Source: an uncultured Lentisphaeria bacterium (lineage in GTDB: Bacteria > Verrucomicrobiota > Lentisphaeria > Victivallales > UBA1829). From it: a stretch of 40,265 nt of DNA. Where the stretch lies: assembly GCA_905197955.1 (NCBI GenBank), contig CAJKAR010000039.1:1-40265 (forward strand), read 5' to 3'. Positions 9,706 through 17,783 of the stretch are shown here, piece by piece (position 1 is the first letter of the stretch; each line of letters opens with the position of its first letter). A program made the position numbers and the translations under genes. The notes under the pieces were generated by a model. The model did not search any database and had not been told where the DNA came from. It was given only the letters and a program-made list of their open reading frames with translations.

Positions 9706-9734
9706 AATTTATCACGGATTCGTCTTGGATTCAA
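9706..9734 (-). promoter_or_regulatory. Promoter for dxs
   Basis: On the minus strand, TTGAAT (9734-9729), a 17-bp spacer and TAAATT (9711-9706). The boxes and spacing are identical to those in front of metK. Confidence 0.55.
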
Positions 9735-10011
9735 GCTGTAAAACGAAGAAATCCGGGATGCTTTGTCCGGAGGAAAACGCTTTTCCTCTCAAAAACGAGA
9801 GACTCTCATCTCACGCATCCTGCGCTGCAGAATCTGCATATTCCATTTCACCTTCCGCCGGGAGTCATAAACAAACAGAAAAATCCACAGAGGAAACATT
9901 GGATTTGAAAAAAAAGAAAATGATGTTATTCTATTGACAGGGCGTTGCGATCCGCCTTCGTGCATTCCATTTCAGGAATCACATCATAGAGATCAAACAA
10001 TTGAGGCTTGT
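9735..10011. other. Intergenic region between dxs and the CBM32 pair
   Basis: Divergent intergenic DNA. It holds the dxs promoter just outside its left edge and a candidate promoter for the CBM32 pair on the right (9905-9932). An open frame runs in from 9934 but lacks a ribosome site. I see no other gene or RNA. Confidence 0.5.
9905..9932 (+). promoter_or_regulatory. Candidate promoter for the CBM32 gene pair
   Basis: TTGAAA (9905-9910), a 16-bp A-rich spacer and TATTCT (9927-9932). This would give a leader of about 70 bases before the ATG at 10012. Confidence 0.45.
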
Positions 10012-10458
10012 ATGAAAAATTGGTTCTGTTTTGCACTGCTGTCCGCTATGATTCCGGCTTTTGCCGCAGAAGAAAATCTTGCTCTGAACAAACAGGTTGC
10101 AGCAAGCTCCGTGGAAAAAGCGTCTGTGGAACCGGAACATGCGGTCGATGGAAACGCAAAAACTCGCTGGGCATCCCAGTTCAATGATCCACAGTGGTTC
10201 ATGGTGGATCTGGGAAGCGTCAAAAAAGTCGGCAGAGTGGTAATCTCCTGGGAAAGAGCCTATGCAAAACGCTATAAAATTCAGCTTTCCACAGATCAGA
10301 AGCACTGGAAAGATGTCATCGTCAAAAATGACGGAATGGGCGGAAAAGAAACTCTGAAATTTCCGCAGCAGGATGCCCGTTATGTCCGGTTTGCCGGCGA
10401 CAGCCGCGGAACCTGGAACGGATATTCCTTCTGGGAATTTCAGGTGTTTGAAAAATAA
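10012..10458 (+). CDS. Secreted single-domain F5/8 type C (discoidin/CBM32) protein
   Basis: A 148-residue protein with a signal peptide (about residues 1-19, ending near AFAAE) and one F5/8 type C domain filling the rest: NLALNKQV at the start, AVDGNAKTRW with the usual Trp, WFMVDLGSVKKVGRVVISWE, and YKIQLSTD. No catalytic domain is attached. The ATG at 10012 is preceded by GAGG and a full signal peptide begins there, whereas the frame opening at 9934 has none. The neighbour 32 bp downstream is a paralogue of the same length. The protein probably binds sugar on a cell surface or on an extracellular glycan; the ligand is unknown. Confidence 0.85.
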   Translation: MKNWFCFALLSAMIPAFAAEENLALNKQVAASSVEKASVEPEHAVDGNAKTRWASQFNDPQWFMVDLGSVKKVGRVVISWERAYAKRYKIQLSTDQKHWKDVIVKNDGMGGKETLKFPQQDARYVRFAGDSRGTWNGYSFWEFQVFEK

Positions 10459-10490
10459 CCCATACAAAAGAAACAAAAAGGAGTGAGAAA

Positions 10491-10937
10491 ATGAAAAAAC
10501 TGATGTTTGCGGCAATGTTTGCCGCCGCGTTCGGACTCTCCGCCGCGGAAGCCAATCTCGCACTGAACAAAACGGTCACTGCAAGCTCCACGCAGGACAA
10601 TAAAATGGTCGCCAAAAACGCGGTCGATGGCAAAAACAACACCCGCTGGTCCTCTCAGTTCAAAGATGCTCAGTGGATCATGGTTGATCTCGGTTCCACT
10701 CAGAAAGTCGGCAAAGTGTTTCTCAACTGGGAAACTGCCGCAGGAAAAGATTTTAAAATTCAGGTCTCCAAAGATGGAAAAACCTGGAAAGACGTCGCTG
10801 TCAAAAAAGACGGAAAAGGCGGAAAAGAAACCTTCTCTTTCAAACAGGAAGACGCCAGATATGTTCGCATGTTTGGTGAAAAACGCAAAACTCCTTATGG
10901 ATTCTCCCTCTGGGAATTTGAAGTCTACGCAAAATAA
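10491..10937 (+). CDS. Secreted single-domain F5/8 type C (discoidin/CBM32) protein, paralogue
   Basis: Also 148 residues, with signal peptide MKKLMFAAMFAAAFGLSAAE and one discoidin domain (NLALNKTVTASS, AVDGKNNTRWSS, WIMVDLGSTQKVG, EDARYVRMFG). It aligns with the preceding gene along its whole length, so the two arose by tandem duplication. It is richer in lysine than its partner. A strong AAAGGAG site precedes the ATG. The two genes are probably co-transcribed. The dispersed hairpin repeat begins just after its stop. Confidence 0.87.
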   Translation: MKKLMFAAMFAAAFGLSAAEANLALNKTVTASSTQDNKMVAKNAVDGKNNTRWSSQFKDAQWIMVDLGSTQKVGKVFLNWETAAGKDFKIQVSKDGKTWKDVAVKKDGKGGKETFSFKQEDARYVRMFGEKRKTPYGFSLWEFEVYAK

Positions 10938-10945
10938 TACGTGAT

Positions 10946-11188
10946 TAATAGACGTTTCTGCCGCTGGTCCATATACATCGTAACGGAAAAATGCGTCAGC
11001 ATTTTTCTCGGGTCAAGGACTGTGTCCTTGTCGCGGTCCAGCGGCGAGACGCTGGTCGTGCATAGCACGAAACGCTTTTTATAAAAAATGCGAGAGGAGC
11101 AAACCGCTTTGAAAAGCGGTTCTTCTCCCCTCGCGCTCCCCTCTTTCCCTAAACTTTTGACGCCTTTTGCGTTTTCACGCAAAGGCTC
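10946..11188. repeat. Dispersed repeat made of a run of short hairpins (copy B)
   Basis: At least seven small inverted repeats follow one another: 10986-10994/10999-11007 (9 bp), 11014-11020/11024-11030 (7 bp), 11038-11043/11050-11055 (6 bp), 11056-11061/11065-11070 (6 bp), 11073-11080/11084-11092 (bulged), 11102-11110/11113-11121 (9 bp) and 11162-11172/11177-11186 (bulged). The last ~74 bp recur at 1-73. The element fills the gap between the CBM32 pair and the convergent AraC gene. An 85-codon minus-strand frame (11182 to 10925, TTG start) stays open through it, and copy A keeps the matching frame open over the shared part. The left boundary is approximate. Confidence 0.75.
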
Positions 11189-11244
11189 CTACTTTGTAGT
11201 TTCACAACAGACATTGATGTGGAAATCTCTATGAGGAAATCATC

Positions 11245-12108
11245 TCAACTCGGGAATTCCGGTATTTTTTGTTTTCTGCACTTCAAAGGTGACATCCCAA
11301 GTGCCCGTTTGATGAAACGCGTAAAAGTATGTGGATCAGAAAAGCCACATAAGCGGCTGATTTCCGATACAGGAAGATCGGTCCCGTAGATCAGCTCTCG
11401 GGCGCGATTAAGTCTCTGATTCAAGATCTGTCTCCCTGGGGACGGAAGATTGTGCTCCTGATACGCTTTATTGAGGGTAACACGGGACACCTGAAAATAT
11501 TCCGCCATAAATTCCACAGTCAAATCAGGATTTCCCAGATTTTGCTTGATATACTCCTCTGCACATGTGACCAGTCGCTCATATTTGGAAAATGGTATGG
11601 AAAACCCGTCTGCATGAGCAAGAATGTCCAATACAACCGCCGCGGCCCGACGCTGTGAAAACAACGATTTTTCCGAACACAACTCATCCAGTCTGGCGAA
11701 CAGCTCCGCCGGATATGGCGTGTAAGACGCCATGAAACGTGGAAAACCGTAAGACATCACTACGGCACAGGCTAGCGGACCGGAAAGACTGATCCATCGG
11801 AATTCCCATTGTTCCGAAAGAGCCTCTTTTCGGTTTTCCTCTCCTGGATAGATTAAAAAAATGCCGTTTTTTTCCACAACAGCTTCTGATCCTTCTATAT
11901 TCACCTTTCCGGTCCCCCGAATTCCCCAGCTGAGAACAATTTTTCTGGCCTGAATCCTTGATCTTTTTTCAAATTGTCCCTTTTTTAAACATTGAGTTCC
12001 TGTTGTTTCCACGTAAAAAGGCATAACGTCCCAATACTTCTGATCAAAATTTGTGACGTAATTATAATTGGAAGCGTTTTTACAGCCCCTTTTTCTATCC
12101 ATATTCAT
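11245..12108 (-). CDS. AraC-family transcriptional regulator
   Basis: A 287-residue regulator with an N-terminal AraC-type sugar-sensing cupin region (about 25-150, including SWGIRGTGKVNIEG and FLIYPGEEN) and a C-terminal double helix-turn-helix (about 185-280; LTVEFMAEYFQVSRVTLNKAY, then the AraC signature region VSEISRLCGFSDPHTFTRFIKR). It is divergent from a pseudopilin and glycosidase gene pair, which it probably controls. The start could be the ATG at 12108 or the one at 12102; the AGGA site fits the second better. The gene's 3' end faces the hairpin repeat. Confidence 0.9.
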   Translation of the reverse strand: MNMDRKRGCKNASNYNYVTNFDQKYWDVMPFYVETTGTQCLKKGQFEKRSRIQARKIVLSWGIRGTGKVNIEGSEAVVEKNGIFLIYPGEENRKEALSEQWEFRWISLSGPLACAVVMSYGFPRFMASYTPYPAELFARLDELCSEKSLFSQRRAAAVVLDILAHADGFSIPFSKYERLVTCAEEYIKQNLGNPDLTVEFMAEYFQVSRVTLNKAYQEHNLPSPGRQILNQRLNRARELIYGTDLPVSEISRLCGFSDPHTFTRFIKRALGMSPLKCRKQKIPEFPS

Positions 12109-12136
12109 GATTCCTGTTTTATTTACAAATTATCCC

Positions 12137-12165
12137 TTGTTAACTGAGGGAGAATATAGTATAAT
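12137..12165 (+). promoter_or_regulatory. Promoter for the pseudopilin-glycosidase pair
   Basis: TTGTTA (12137-12142), 17-bp spacer, TATAAT (12160-12165). A palindrome TCCCT-N9-AGGGA (12133-12151) covers the -35 box and is a candidate regulator site. Confidence 0.65.
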
Positions 12166-12180
12166 TTATATAGTTTTCAA
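12153..12180 (-). promoter_or_regulatory. Divergent promoter for the AraC-family gene
   Basis: On the minus strand, TTGAAA (12180-12175), 16-bp spacer, TATATT (12158-12153). Its -10 box lies one base from the -10 box of the opposing promoter, so the two promoters overlap and should exclude each other. Confidence 0.55.
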
Positions 12181-12212
12181 TCACAGAGACAGAAAAAAAC
12201 AAGGGAAGAACC

Positions 12213-12938
12213 ATGTCGAAAAACAATTTTTTTTCTCTGATAGAGCTCCTTGTCGTAATTGCAATCATTGCAATCCTTGCCGGTCTCCTGCTGCCGGCCT
12301 TGAATTCCGCAAAGAAAAAGGCCGAAGCAATCACCTGCATAAGCAATTTAAAGCAGTACGGAACAGCGTATTACCAGTATGCATCCGATAATAATGACCA
12401 TCTGCCCTTCAATCAGGACTGCGTCGGATTCTGGCTCGAATGGACCAATCACCTGATGCCGTATCTTGGCGTAACAGTGAAAAATTACGACTGGTCTACG
12501 AATTCCTCATCAAAACAAGCCATGAGATTCGTTCAGCAGAAGAAACTGTATTGTCCCTCCCGCTGGCGAATCGACACCCCATCTTCCGAATCCTATCGCC
12601 CCTCCTACGCGCCGAACGGCTGGTTCGGACTAAGCAGAATGATTGCTGACAATGGAACCGTAAATAAAGGATACCGCCTCGGAAGTTCAAGCCGGAAAAA
12701 TGTCTCAAAGATCATGCTGTTAAGTTCGACAAAAATCTCCACCAGCAAACTTTATCCGGCGAACTACTCTGCAACTCTTGTTGATATTCCCTCGCACGGG
12801 GATTCCGAAAACATGCTCTATATCGGGGGAAATGCCGGCTCCATTCCATGGAAACGAATTCCGCTGGGAAACAATGCTCCGAGTCTGACTGGCGGGCCTT
12901 CCGCGTATGTGATCTTCGGCGGATGGAAGGATTTCTGA
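12213..12938 (+). CDS. Pseudopilin-like protein with prepilin-type N-terminus
   Basis: A 241-residue protein starting MSKNNF-FSLIELL and continuing with a hydrophobic helix to LLPALNSAKKKAE, then CISNLKQYGTAYYQYASDNND, a region conserved in all four window members. The expected prepilin cut is preceded by Phe, not Gly, while the Glu at mature position 5 is kept. Unlike the proteins at 4002 and 21959 it has no C-terminal DGHV; it ends in GGWKDF. The ribosome site AAGGGAAG lies just upstream. It is 24 bp from the following glycosidase and shares its promoter, the same arrangement as in the cassettes at 84-5927 and 23445-30252. Confidence 0.85.
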   Translation: MSKNNFFSLIELLVVIAIIAILAGLLLPALNSAKKKAEAITCISNLKQYGTAYYQYASDNNDHLPFNQDCVGFWLEWTNHLMPYLGVTVKNYDWSTNSSSKQAMRFVQQKKLYCPSRWRIDTPSSESYRPSYAPNGWFGLSRMIADNGTVNKGYRLGSSSRKNVSKIMLLSSTKISTSKLYPANYSATLVDIPSHGDSENMLYIGGNAGSIPWKRIPLGNNAPSLTGGPSAYVIFGGWKDF

Positions 12939-12962
12939 CCGTTTTATTTGGAGAACCAGACA

Positions 12963-15900
12963 ATGAAATTTTTATCTGCTGCCTTAGGAATCGTTCTCTG
13001 CTGCCAGGGATTTGCCCTTTCCGCGTTTGAAGTGACAGAAGAAAATGCCGTCCGGAAGGAAAATCTTGAATTTTCAACAGTTTTCCTCCGTCAGAACTGG
13101 GAATATGTGCCTGTTTCTGGCAAAACTTTCCAGAAAGACTCCAAATCCCGGAAAACGCAGACGGAACACTTTCTTTCCGGAAAATGGAATCTGCCCGATG
13201 GAGAGTTCCTCCTGAAGCATACCTTGAAAAAAGAAAATAAAAACACCTTAAAACTCTCTCTGCAGGCGGATGCCTTGAAAACCGGTGTTTCCGGCCGTGT
13301 AGTCATGATCAGCACCTCGTTTCCCATTCTTGAATTCGGCAGCCGGACCATCCGTGCAGATGGCAAACCGATTTCATTTTCTGAGAAGTATAATCCCAAC
13401 AAAAAATTTTCACAGGGGAAATGTCTGAAAATGGAGATTCCGCTCCAGACAGGCACTCTGTTTCTGGAAGGCCCGTTCTGGTATCGTCTACAGGATAATC
13501 GCACCTATGGTTCCAGCAACTGGAGTCTGCGGATTTTCAGTTCGCAGAAAGCGAAAAACGGAGTAATCCAGTCCGCCCGACTGAATCTTGTATTCCGCTT
13601 TGTCCCTTATGCCAGCACGCCTCTGCCGCTGACCGGAGCGGCAAATTCCGGATTCACAGATGAGATCCCGGATGACCGCAAGGGCGGATGGACCGATCAG
13701 GGATCGGAAAACGATTTCCGTTCCTTTCCACAGGATCAGCGGAATTTTGCGGGTGTTCCGTTCCAGATTTTGAAGGAAAAGGAACATCCCAGCAAAACGT
13801 GTATCGTGCTTCAGGGGAAGGCGCGCCCCTATTTCCCGAAAAAGGCGGAATTGAATTTGCAAAATCCGGTCAAAGGAAAATATCTGTATCTGCTTCACTG
13901 CGTCGCATGGCCAACTCATGATGTGGAGAAAATCGGAATAGTTGCCGTGGAATCGGCATCGGCGGAATTCGTGGAAAAGGAAATTGTCCGCCACGACATC
14001 AAATGTCAGGAGGATGTGGGCAATTTCTGGGGAGCCGAACCGCTCAAAAATGCCCGGATCGGATGGAAGGGCCGTAATGCGGCGACATCCATCGGAATTT
14101 ATGTCAGCCGCATCCCGCTGAACGGAAGTGCCATCCGGAAAATCGAATTTGAAAGCGCGGGAAAAAGCGTCTGGATGATCGCCGGTGCGACGGTATCGGA
14201 TATTGAACTTTCCTTCGATCCGCCCCGTAAAATGGTGATGGCCGCCGACAAGGAATTCATGGAACTGAAAGAATCCGATGTTCTCCGCCATGTGGAACCG
14301 GGCAGCATCCTCGATTTTTCCGGACAGCTCGACGCTCCCGCCGGAAAATACGGATTCCTGAAAAATGTCAACGGACATTTTGAATTTGAGAAACGTCCCG
14401 GCATTCCGGTTCGGTTTTACGGCGTCAACATTGCTCAGGGCCTCCATTTCATGACGGATGAAAATATGGACAAAATGGTAAATCATATCGCCGCAACCGG
14501 CTACAATCTGGTTCGATTCCACCATTTCGACGGGATGCTCGCCAAACCGACAAAAGAAGATCCCCTTGCCTTCGATCCGGTCCGGCTGGAACGCCTTGAC
14601 ATGCTTCTCAAAAAATTCAAGGAAAAAGGCATTTACATCACGGTGGATCTCTACACCTGCCGCAAAATCGGCAAGGGAGAAATTCCGGGAGTCCCCGACA
14701 ATCTCGCAAACAGTTCCTACAAAGGACTCCTTTTCATTCATCAACCTGCCATGGACAACTTTCTCCGGTACATGCGGAAGCTCCTCACGCACCGGAACCG
14801 CTATACAGGTCTTACCTGGGCGGAAGATCCGGCGATCTGCAAAATCAGTCTGATTAACGAGGACTCCATCACCCATGTCCATAAGAGAAACAGCTATCTT
14901 CTGGGACTGTACCGGAAAAAGTTTGAAGAATACAAGCGAAACAAAGGTCTTGCCGTTTCGGATCAGAACCGCGAACAAGTCTGGAATCAGTTTCTGGTGG
15001 ATACCTATGACGCAGCTTTCCGCCGTCTGCGCGCGGCATGTACGGAACTCAACATAAAGGCGCCTGTCACCGATCAGAATTTCTACAGCGATATCGGCAC
15101 CTCCCTCTCCAGAGAACAGTATGATTATGTGGACAATCACTTTTACAACAACCATCCGGTCTTCATCGGATCGAAGATGTGGAGTCCGCCAATCCGCTCC
15201 GCCACCGGTCTCATGCTGGAAACGCATACGGGGAATCTGCTGTCCATGGCCCGGAGCCGTCTTCTGGGCAAGCCCTTCACGGTCTCGGAATGGGATTTTG
15301 TCAATCCGAATCCCTTCGTGGTGGAAGGAGCGTTTGAAGCGGGAGCCTATGCGGCATCGCAGGGATGGTCCTCTCTGGAGCGATTCTGCTACGGATTCGG
15401 AGAGTATTCCATGAGGACATCACCCTCGATTCACACGTTTTCCATGATTACGGATCCGCTGCGCCTGCTGTCGGAACGGGCCGGAGTCCTGTTCTTCCTG
15501 CGCGGCGACGTACAGGAATCGAAGCGGATCTATCCGATCCTGCTTCCACGCGACTATTTCCGGAAAAACCGGACGGATACCCCCTCCACTCTTCTGAATC
15601 GCCTGGCGATGCTGGGAAAGACCGGACTTCTCCTTTGCGACTCCGTCCGGACAGCGGCACTTCCACCGGGAACCGCCCACGCGGTCTCGCTCGACAACAC
15701 CAGTCCTGACGCAGAAAAAATCAGCCGGGTTCCCGCAGCGACCCGGAAACTGAAGCTCGACCAGTCGCGTTTTCTCAACGATACAGGGGAAATCGCACTG
15801 GATGCGGAGCAGGGCACCTTTCTGGTCCGGACGGAAAAAAGCGAAGCATTTCTGCTGAAAGAAAAGAACCGTCTTGAAGGCGGATTCGCCTCCGTGGACA

Positions 15901-16274
15901 ACCGCCGGAGCTTCTGCGCCGTGCTCCTCTCCGCGATGGATGGAAAGACACTCCGGGAGACCGATCGTTTTCTGATTCTGCATCTGACGAGAACCGTCAA
16001 CAAGGGAATGACCTTCCGGACTCAGGATGGTTCCGTTCTGGAGCAGTGGTCCGCGAAACCATCGAATCTACTGTTCCAGCGCGGAGAAGCCGTCCTGACT
16101 CTGAATCGGAATCTGCCTGGATTCCGTCTTTACGCGCTGGATCTCGCAGGCAGACGCCTGAAGGAACTCCCAGTCCGGAGCACAAACGGTAAAACCCTCC
16201 TTCCGCTGAAAACGGATCTCGACGGGAAAGTCGTTGCGGCATACGAACTGGTCCGTTCCTCATCCGCCCGCTGA
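12963..16274 (+). CDS. Large secreted glycoside hydrolase, GH5-like clan A
   Basis: A 1,103-residue protein with a signal peptide (about 1-21). The first ~420 residues look like beta-rich accessory regions. From about 440 to 830 there is a GH-A clan barrel: GIPVRFYGVNIAQG, GYNLVRFHHFDGM, then SLINEDS with candidate acid/base Glu633 and FTVSEWDF with candidate nucleophile Glu776. The C-terminal ~270 residues are a beta-rich tail. The ATG at 12963 is used because GGAG is nine bases upstream and the signal peptide begins there; a TTG at 12948 in the same frame has no such support. It lies directly downstream of a pseudopilin gene. The substrate is unknown, and the exact GH family should be read as tentative. 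Confidence 0.8.
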   Translation: MKFLSAALGIVLCCQGFALSAFEVTEENAVRKENLEFSTVFLRQNWEYVPVSGKTFQKDSKSRKTQTEHFLSGKWNLPDGEFLLKHTLKKENKNTLKLSLQADALKTGVSGRVVMISTSFPILEFGSRTIRADGKPISFSEKYNPNKKFSQGKCLKMEIPLQTGTLFLEGPFWYRLQDNRTYGSSNWSLRIFSSQKAKNGVIQSARLNLVFRFVPYASTPLPLTGAANSGFTDEIPDDRKGGWTDQGSENDFRSFPQDQRNFAGVPFQILKEKEHPSKTCIVLQGKARPYFPKKAELNLQNPVKGKYLYLLHCVAWPTHDVEKIGIVAVESASAEFVEKEIVRHDIKCQEDVGNFWGAEPLKNARIGWKGRNAATSIGIYVSRIPLNGSAIRKIEFESAGKSVWMIAGATVSDIELSFDPPRKMVMAADKEFMELKESDVLRHVEPGSILDFSGQLDAPAGKYGFLKNVNGHFEFEKRPGIPVRFYGVNIAQGLHFMTDENMDKMVNHIAATGYNLVRFHHFDGMLAKPTKEDPLAFDPVRLERLDMLLKKFKEKGIYITVDLYTCRKIGKGEIPGVPDNLANSSYKGLLFIHQPAMDNFLRYMRKLLTHRNRYTGLTWAEDPAICKISLINEDSITHVHKRNSYLLGLYRKKFEEYKRNKGLAVSDQNREQVWNQFLVDTYDAAFRRLRAACTELNIKAPVTDQNFYSDIGTSLSREQYDYVDNHFYNNHPVFIGSKMWSPPIRSATGLMLETHTGNLLSMARSRLLGKPFTVSEWDFVNPNPFVVEGAFEAGAYAASQGWSSLERFCYGFGEYSMRTSPSIHTFSMITDPLRLLSERAGVLFFLRGDVQESKRIYPILLPRDYFRKNRTDTPSTLLNRLAMLGKTGLLLCDSVRTAALPPGTAHAVSLDNTSPDAEKISRVPAATRKLKLDQSRFLNDTGEIALDAEQGTFLVRTEKSEAFLLKEKNRLEGGFASVDNRRSFCAVLLSAMDGKTLRETDRFLILHLTRTVNKGMTFRTQDGSVLEQWSAKPSNLLFQRGEAVLTLNRNLPGFRLYALDLAGRRLKELPVRSTNGKTLLPLKTDLDGKVVAAYELVRSSSAR

Positions 16275-16341
16275 ACTGTTGAACCAATTCCTGAAACACC
16301 CCCCGCCGCCGTTTTCCAGCATGACCCGGCGGGGAACAGTT
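16274..16341. other. Strong two-part inverted repeat after the glycosidase gene
   Basis: An outer arm AACTGTT (16274-16280) pairs with AACAGTT (16335-16341), and an inner perfect 8-bp GC arm pairs 16301-16308 with 16327-16334. No T run follows, so it is not a classical intrinsic terminator. It may still protect or end the upstream transcript before the metK promoter. Confidence 0.45.
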
Positions 16342-16393
16342 CCGGACCGAAAAATACAGAAACGATTTCTTTACATTACTTTCCATAAAACAT

Positions 16394-16422
16394 TTGAATG
16401 TTTGCCGTTCCGATAGTAAATT
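16394..16422 (+). promoter_or_regulatory. Promoter for metK
   Basis: TTGAAT (16394-16399), 17-bp spacer, TAAATT (16417-16422), the same boxes and spacing as the dxs promoter. The leader would be about 45 bases; I see no SAM riboswitch in it. Confidence 0.55.
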
Positions 16423-16474
16423 ATACAGATCAGGAAAAACACAAACATCAACTATGGAAGGAGTCTTTCCTAGA

Positions 16475-17677
16475 ATGAGCAAGATTCGCGCAGAACATAT
16501 TTTCACGTCGGAGTCCGTCTCCGAGGGTCATCCCGATAAAGTTTCGGACCAGATTTCCGATGCCATTCTCGACGCCTGCCTTGCGCAGGATCCCGAAAGC
16601 CGCGTCGCCTGCGAGACACTCTGCACGACGGACCTTGTCGTCGTTTCCGGAGAAATCACCACAAAGGCCCAGGTGCATTGGGAAAAGATTGTCCGCGATG
16701 TCGTTTCCGATATCGGTTACACCTCTCCGGATGTCGGATTTTCCGCCTCCGCCTGCAAAGTATTTCTCTGCATCCACTCCCAGTCTCCGGACATCTCCCA
16801 GGGCGTCACGGAGGGAGAGGGACTCTTCAAGGAGCAGGGCGCAGGCGATCAGGGCATGATGTTCGGATACGCCAGCAATGAAACAAAAGAACTGATGCCG
16901 GCAACCATTCTCTACGCGCACAAGATCGTCGAAGAGCTCGCGCGTCTCCGCAAGCAGGAGCCGGAAAAGTACAGCTATCTGCGTCCGGATTCCAAGAGCC
17001 AGGTTTCCATGAAATACAAAGACGGGAAACCGGTTGCGGTCACGACCATCGTTGTTTCCCATCAGCATGCGCCGGAAATGGATATCAAGGTGTTTGAACA
17101 GGTCGTGAAGGATGTCGTGAAGAAGGTCATCCCCGCGGAGTTCCTGAATGATGACATTGAGTATTTTGTGAATCCGACCGGACGTTTCGTTGTCGGCGGC
17201 CCGAACGGCGACACCGGTCTGACCGGACGCAAAATCATTGTCGATACCTACGGCGGAGTCGGCTCCCACGGCGGCGGCGCATTCTCCGGAAAGGATCCGT
17301 CGAAAGTGGACCGTTCCGCGGCGTACATGTGCCGTTACATCGCCAAGAACATCGTCGCTGCCGGACTTGCCGACAAGTGCGAAATTCAGGTTGCCTACGC
17401 GATCGGTGTGGCAAAACCGCTTTCGATCAATGTTGATACCTACGGAACCGGAAAAATCGCCAACGACGCTGATCTTGAAAAAGTCGTTGAAAAGGTCTTC
17501 GACCTCCGTCCTGCGGCGATTCTGGAGAAACTCCAGCTCAAATATCCGGCGAAAAACGGCTGGGCATATCGCCAGACCGCTTCCTACGGACACTTCGGCC
17601 GTTCCATCTTCCCCTGGGAAAAAACGGACATGACCGAAGCTCTGAAAGCGGCGGCTGCGGAATATCTCGCCCGGTAA
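16475..17677 (+). CDS. metK: S-adenosylmethionine synthetase
   Basis: A 400-residue methionine adenosyltransferase that makes SAM from methionine and ATP in the cytoplasm. Clear landmarks: FTSESVSEGHPDKVSDQISDA at the N-terminus, GAGDQGMMFGYA (the family's GAGDQG motif) and GGGAFSGKDPSKVDRSAAY (phosphate-binding loop). The start is the ATG at 16475, with GGAAGGAG upstream. An open frame extends back to 16394 but would lie inside the promoter. A strong intrinsic terminator follows at 17691. With the two downstream genes it covers SAM synthesis and recycling. Confidence 0.97.
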   Translation: MSKIRAEHIFTSESVSEGHPDKVSDQISDAILDACLAQDPESRVACETLCTTDLVVVSGEITTKAQVHWEKIVRDVVSDIGYTSPDVGFSASACKVFLCIHSQSPDISQGVTEGEGLFKEQGAGDQGMMFGYASNETKELMPATILYAHKIVEELARLRKQEPEKYSYLRPDSKSQVSMKYKDGKPVAVTTIVVSHQHAPEMDIKVFEQVVKDVVKKVIPAEFLNDDIEYFVNPTGRFVVGGPNGDTGLTGRKIIVDTYGGVGSHGGGAFSGKDPSKVDRSAAYMCRYIAKNIVAAGLADKCEIQVAYAIGVAKPLSINVDTYGTGKIANDADLEKVVEKVFDLRPAAILEKLQLKYPAKNGWAYRQTASYGHFGRSIFPWEKTDMTEALKAAAAEYLAR

Positions 17678-17690
17678 CTCTTCCACCTCC

Positions 17691-17723
17691 TGCGGATGCC
17701 GCACATGGCATCCGCATTTTTTT
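17691..17723 (+). terminator. Intrinsic terminator after metK
   Basis: A perfect 10-bp stem (17691-17700 with 17707-17716, loop 17701-17706) is followed by seven T. It separates metK from the pfkB-ahcY pair, although read-through is possible because no clear promoter is seen before the kinase gene. Confidence 0.85.
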
Positions 17724-17783
17724 ACAGCGCCGCTCCGGCGGCGTCTTCCTCTCCAACCAAGCAATGAAGGAGACGATATCACA

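Noticed and set aside
1..11188. Insertion sequence flanked by the two copies of the hairpin repeat
   Set aside because: The copies are in the same orientation 11 kb apart with ordinary genes between and no transposase; a dispersed element at gene ends fits better.
16423..16474. SAM riboswitch in the metK leader
   Set aside because: The predicted leader is only about 45 bases and shows no SAM riboswitch core or terminator/anti-terminator pair.
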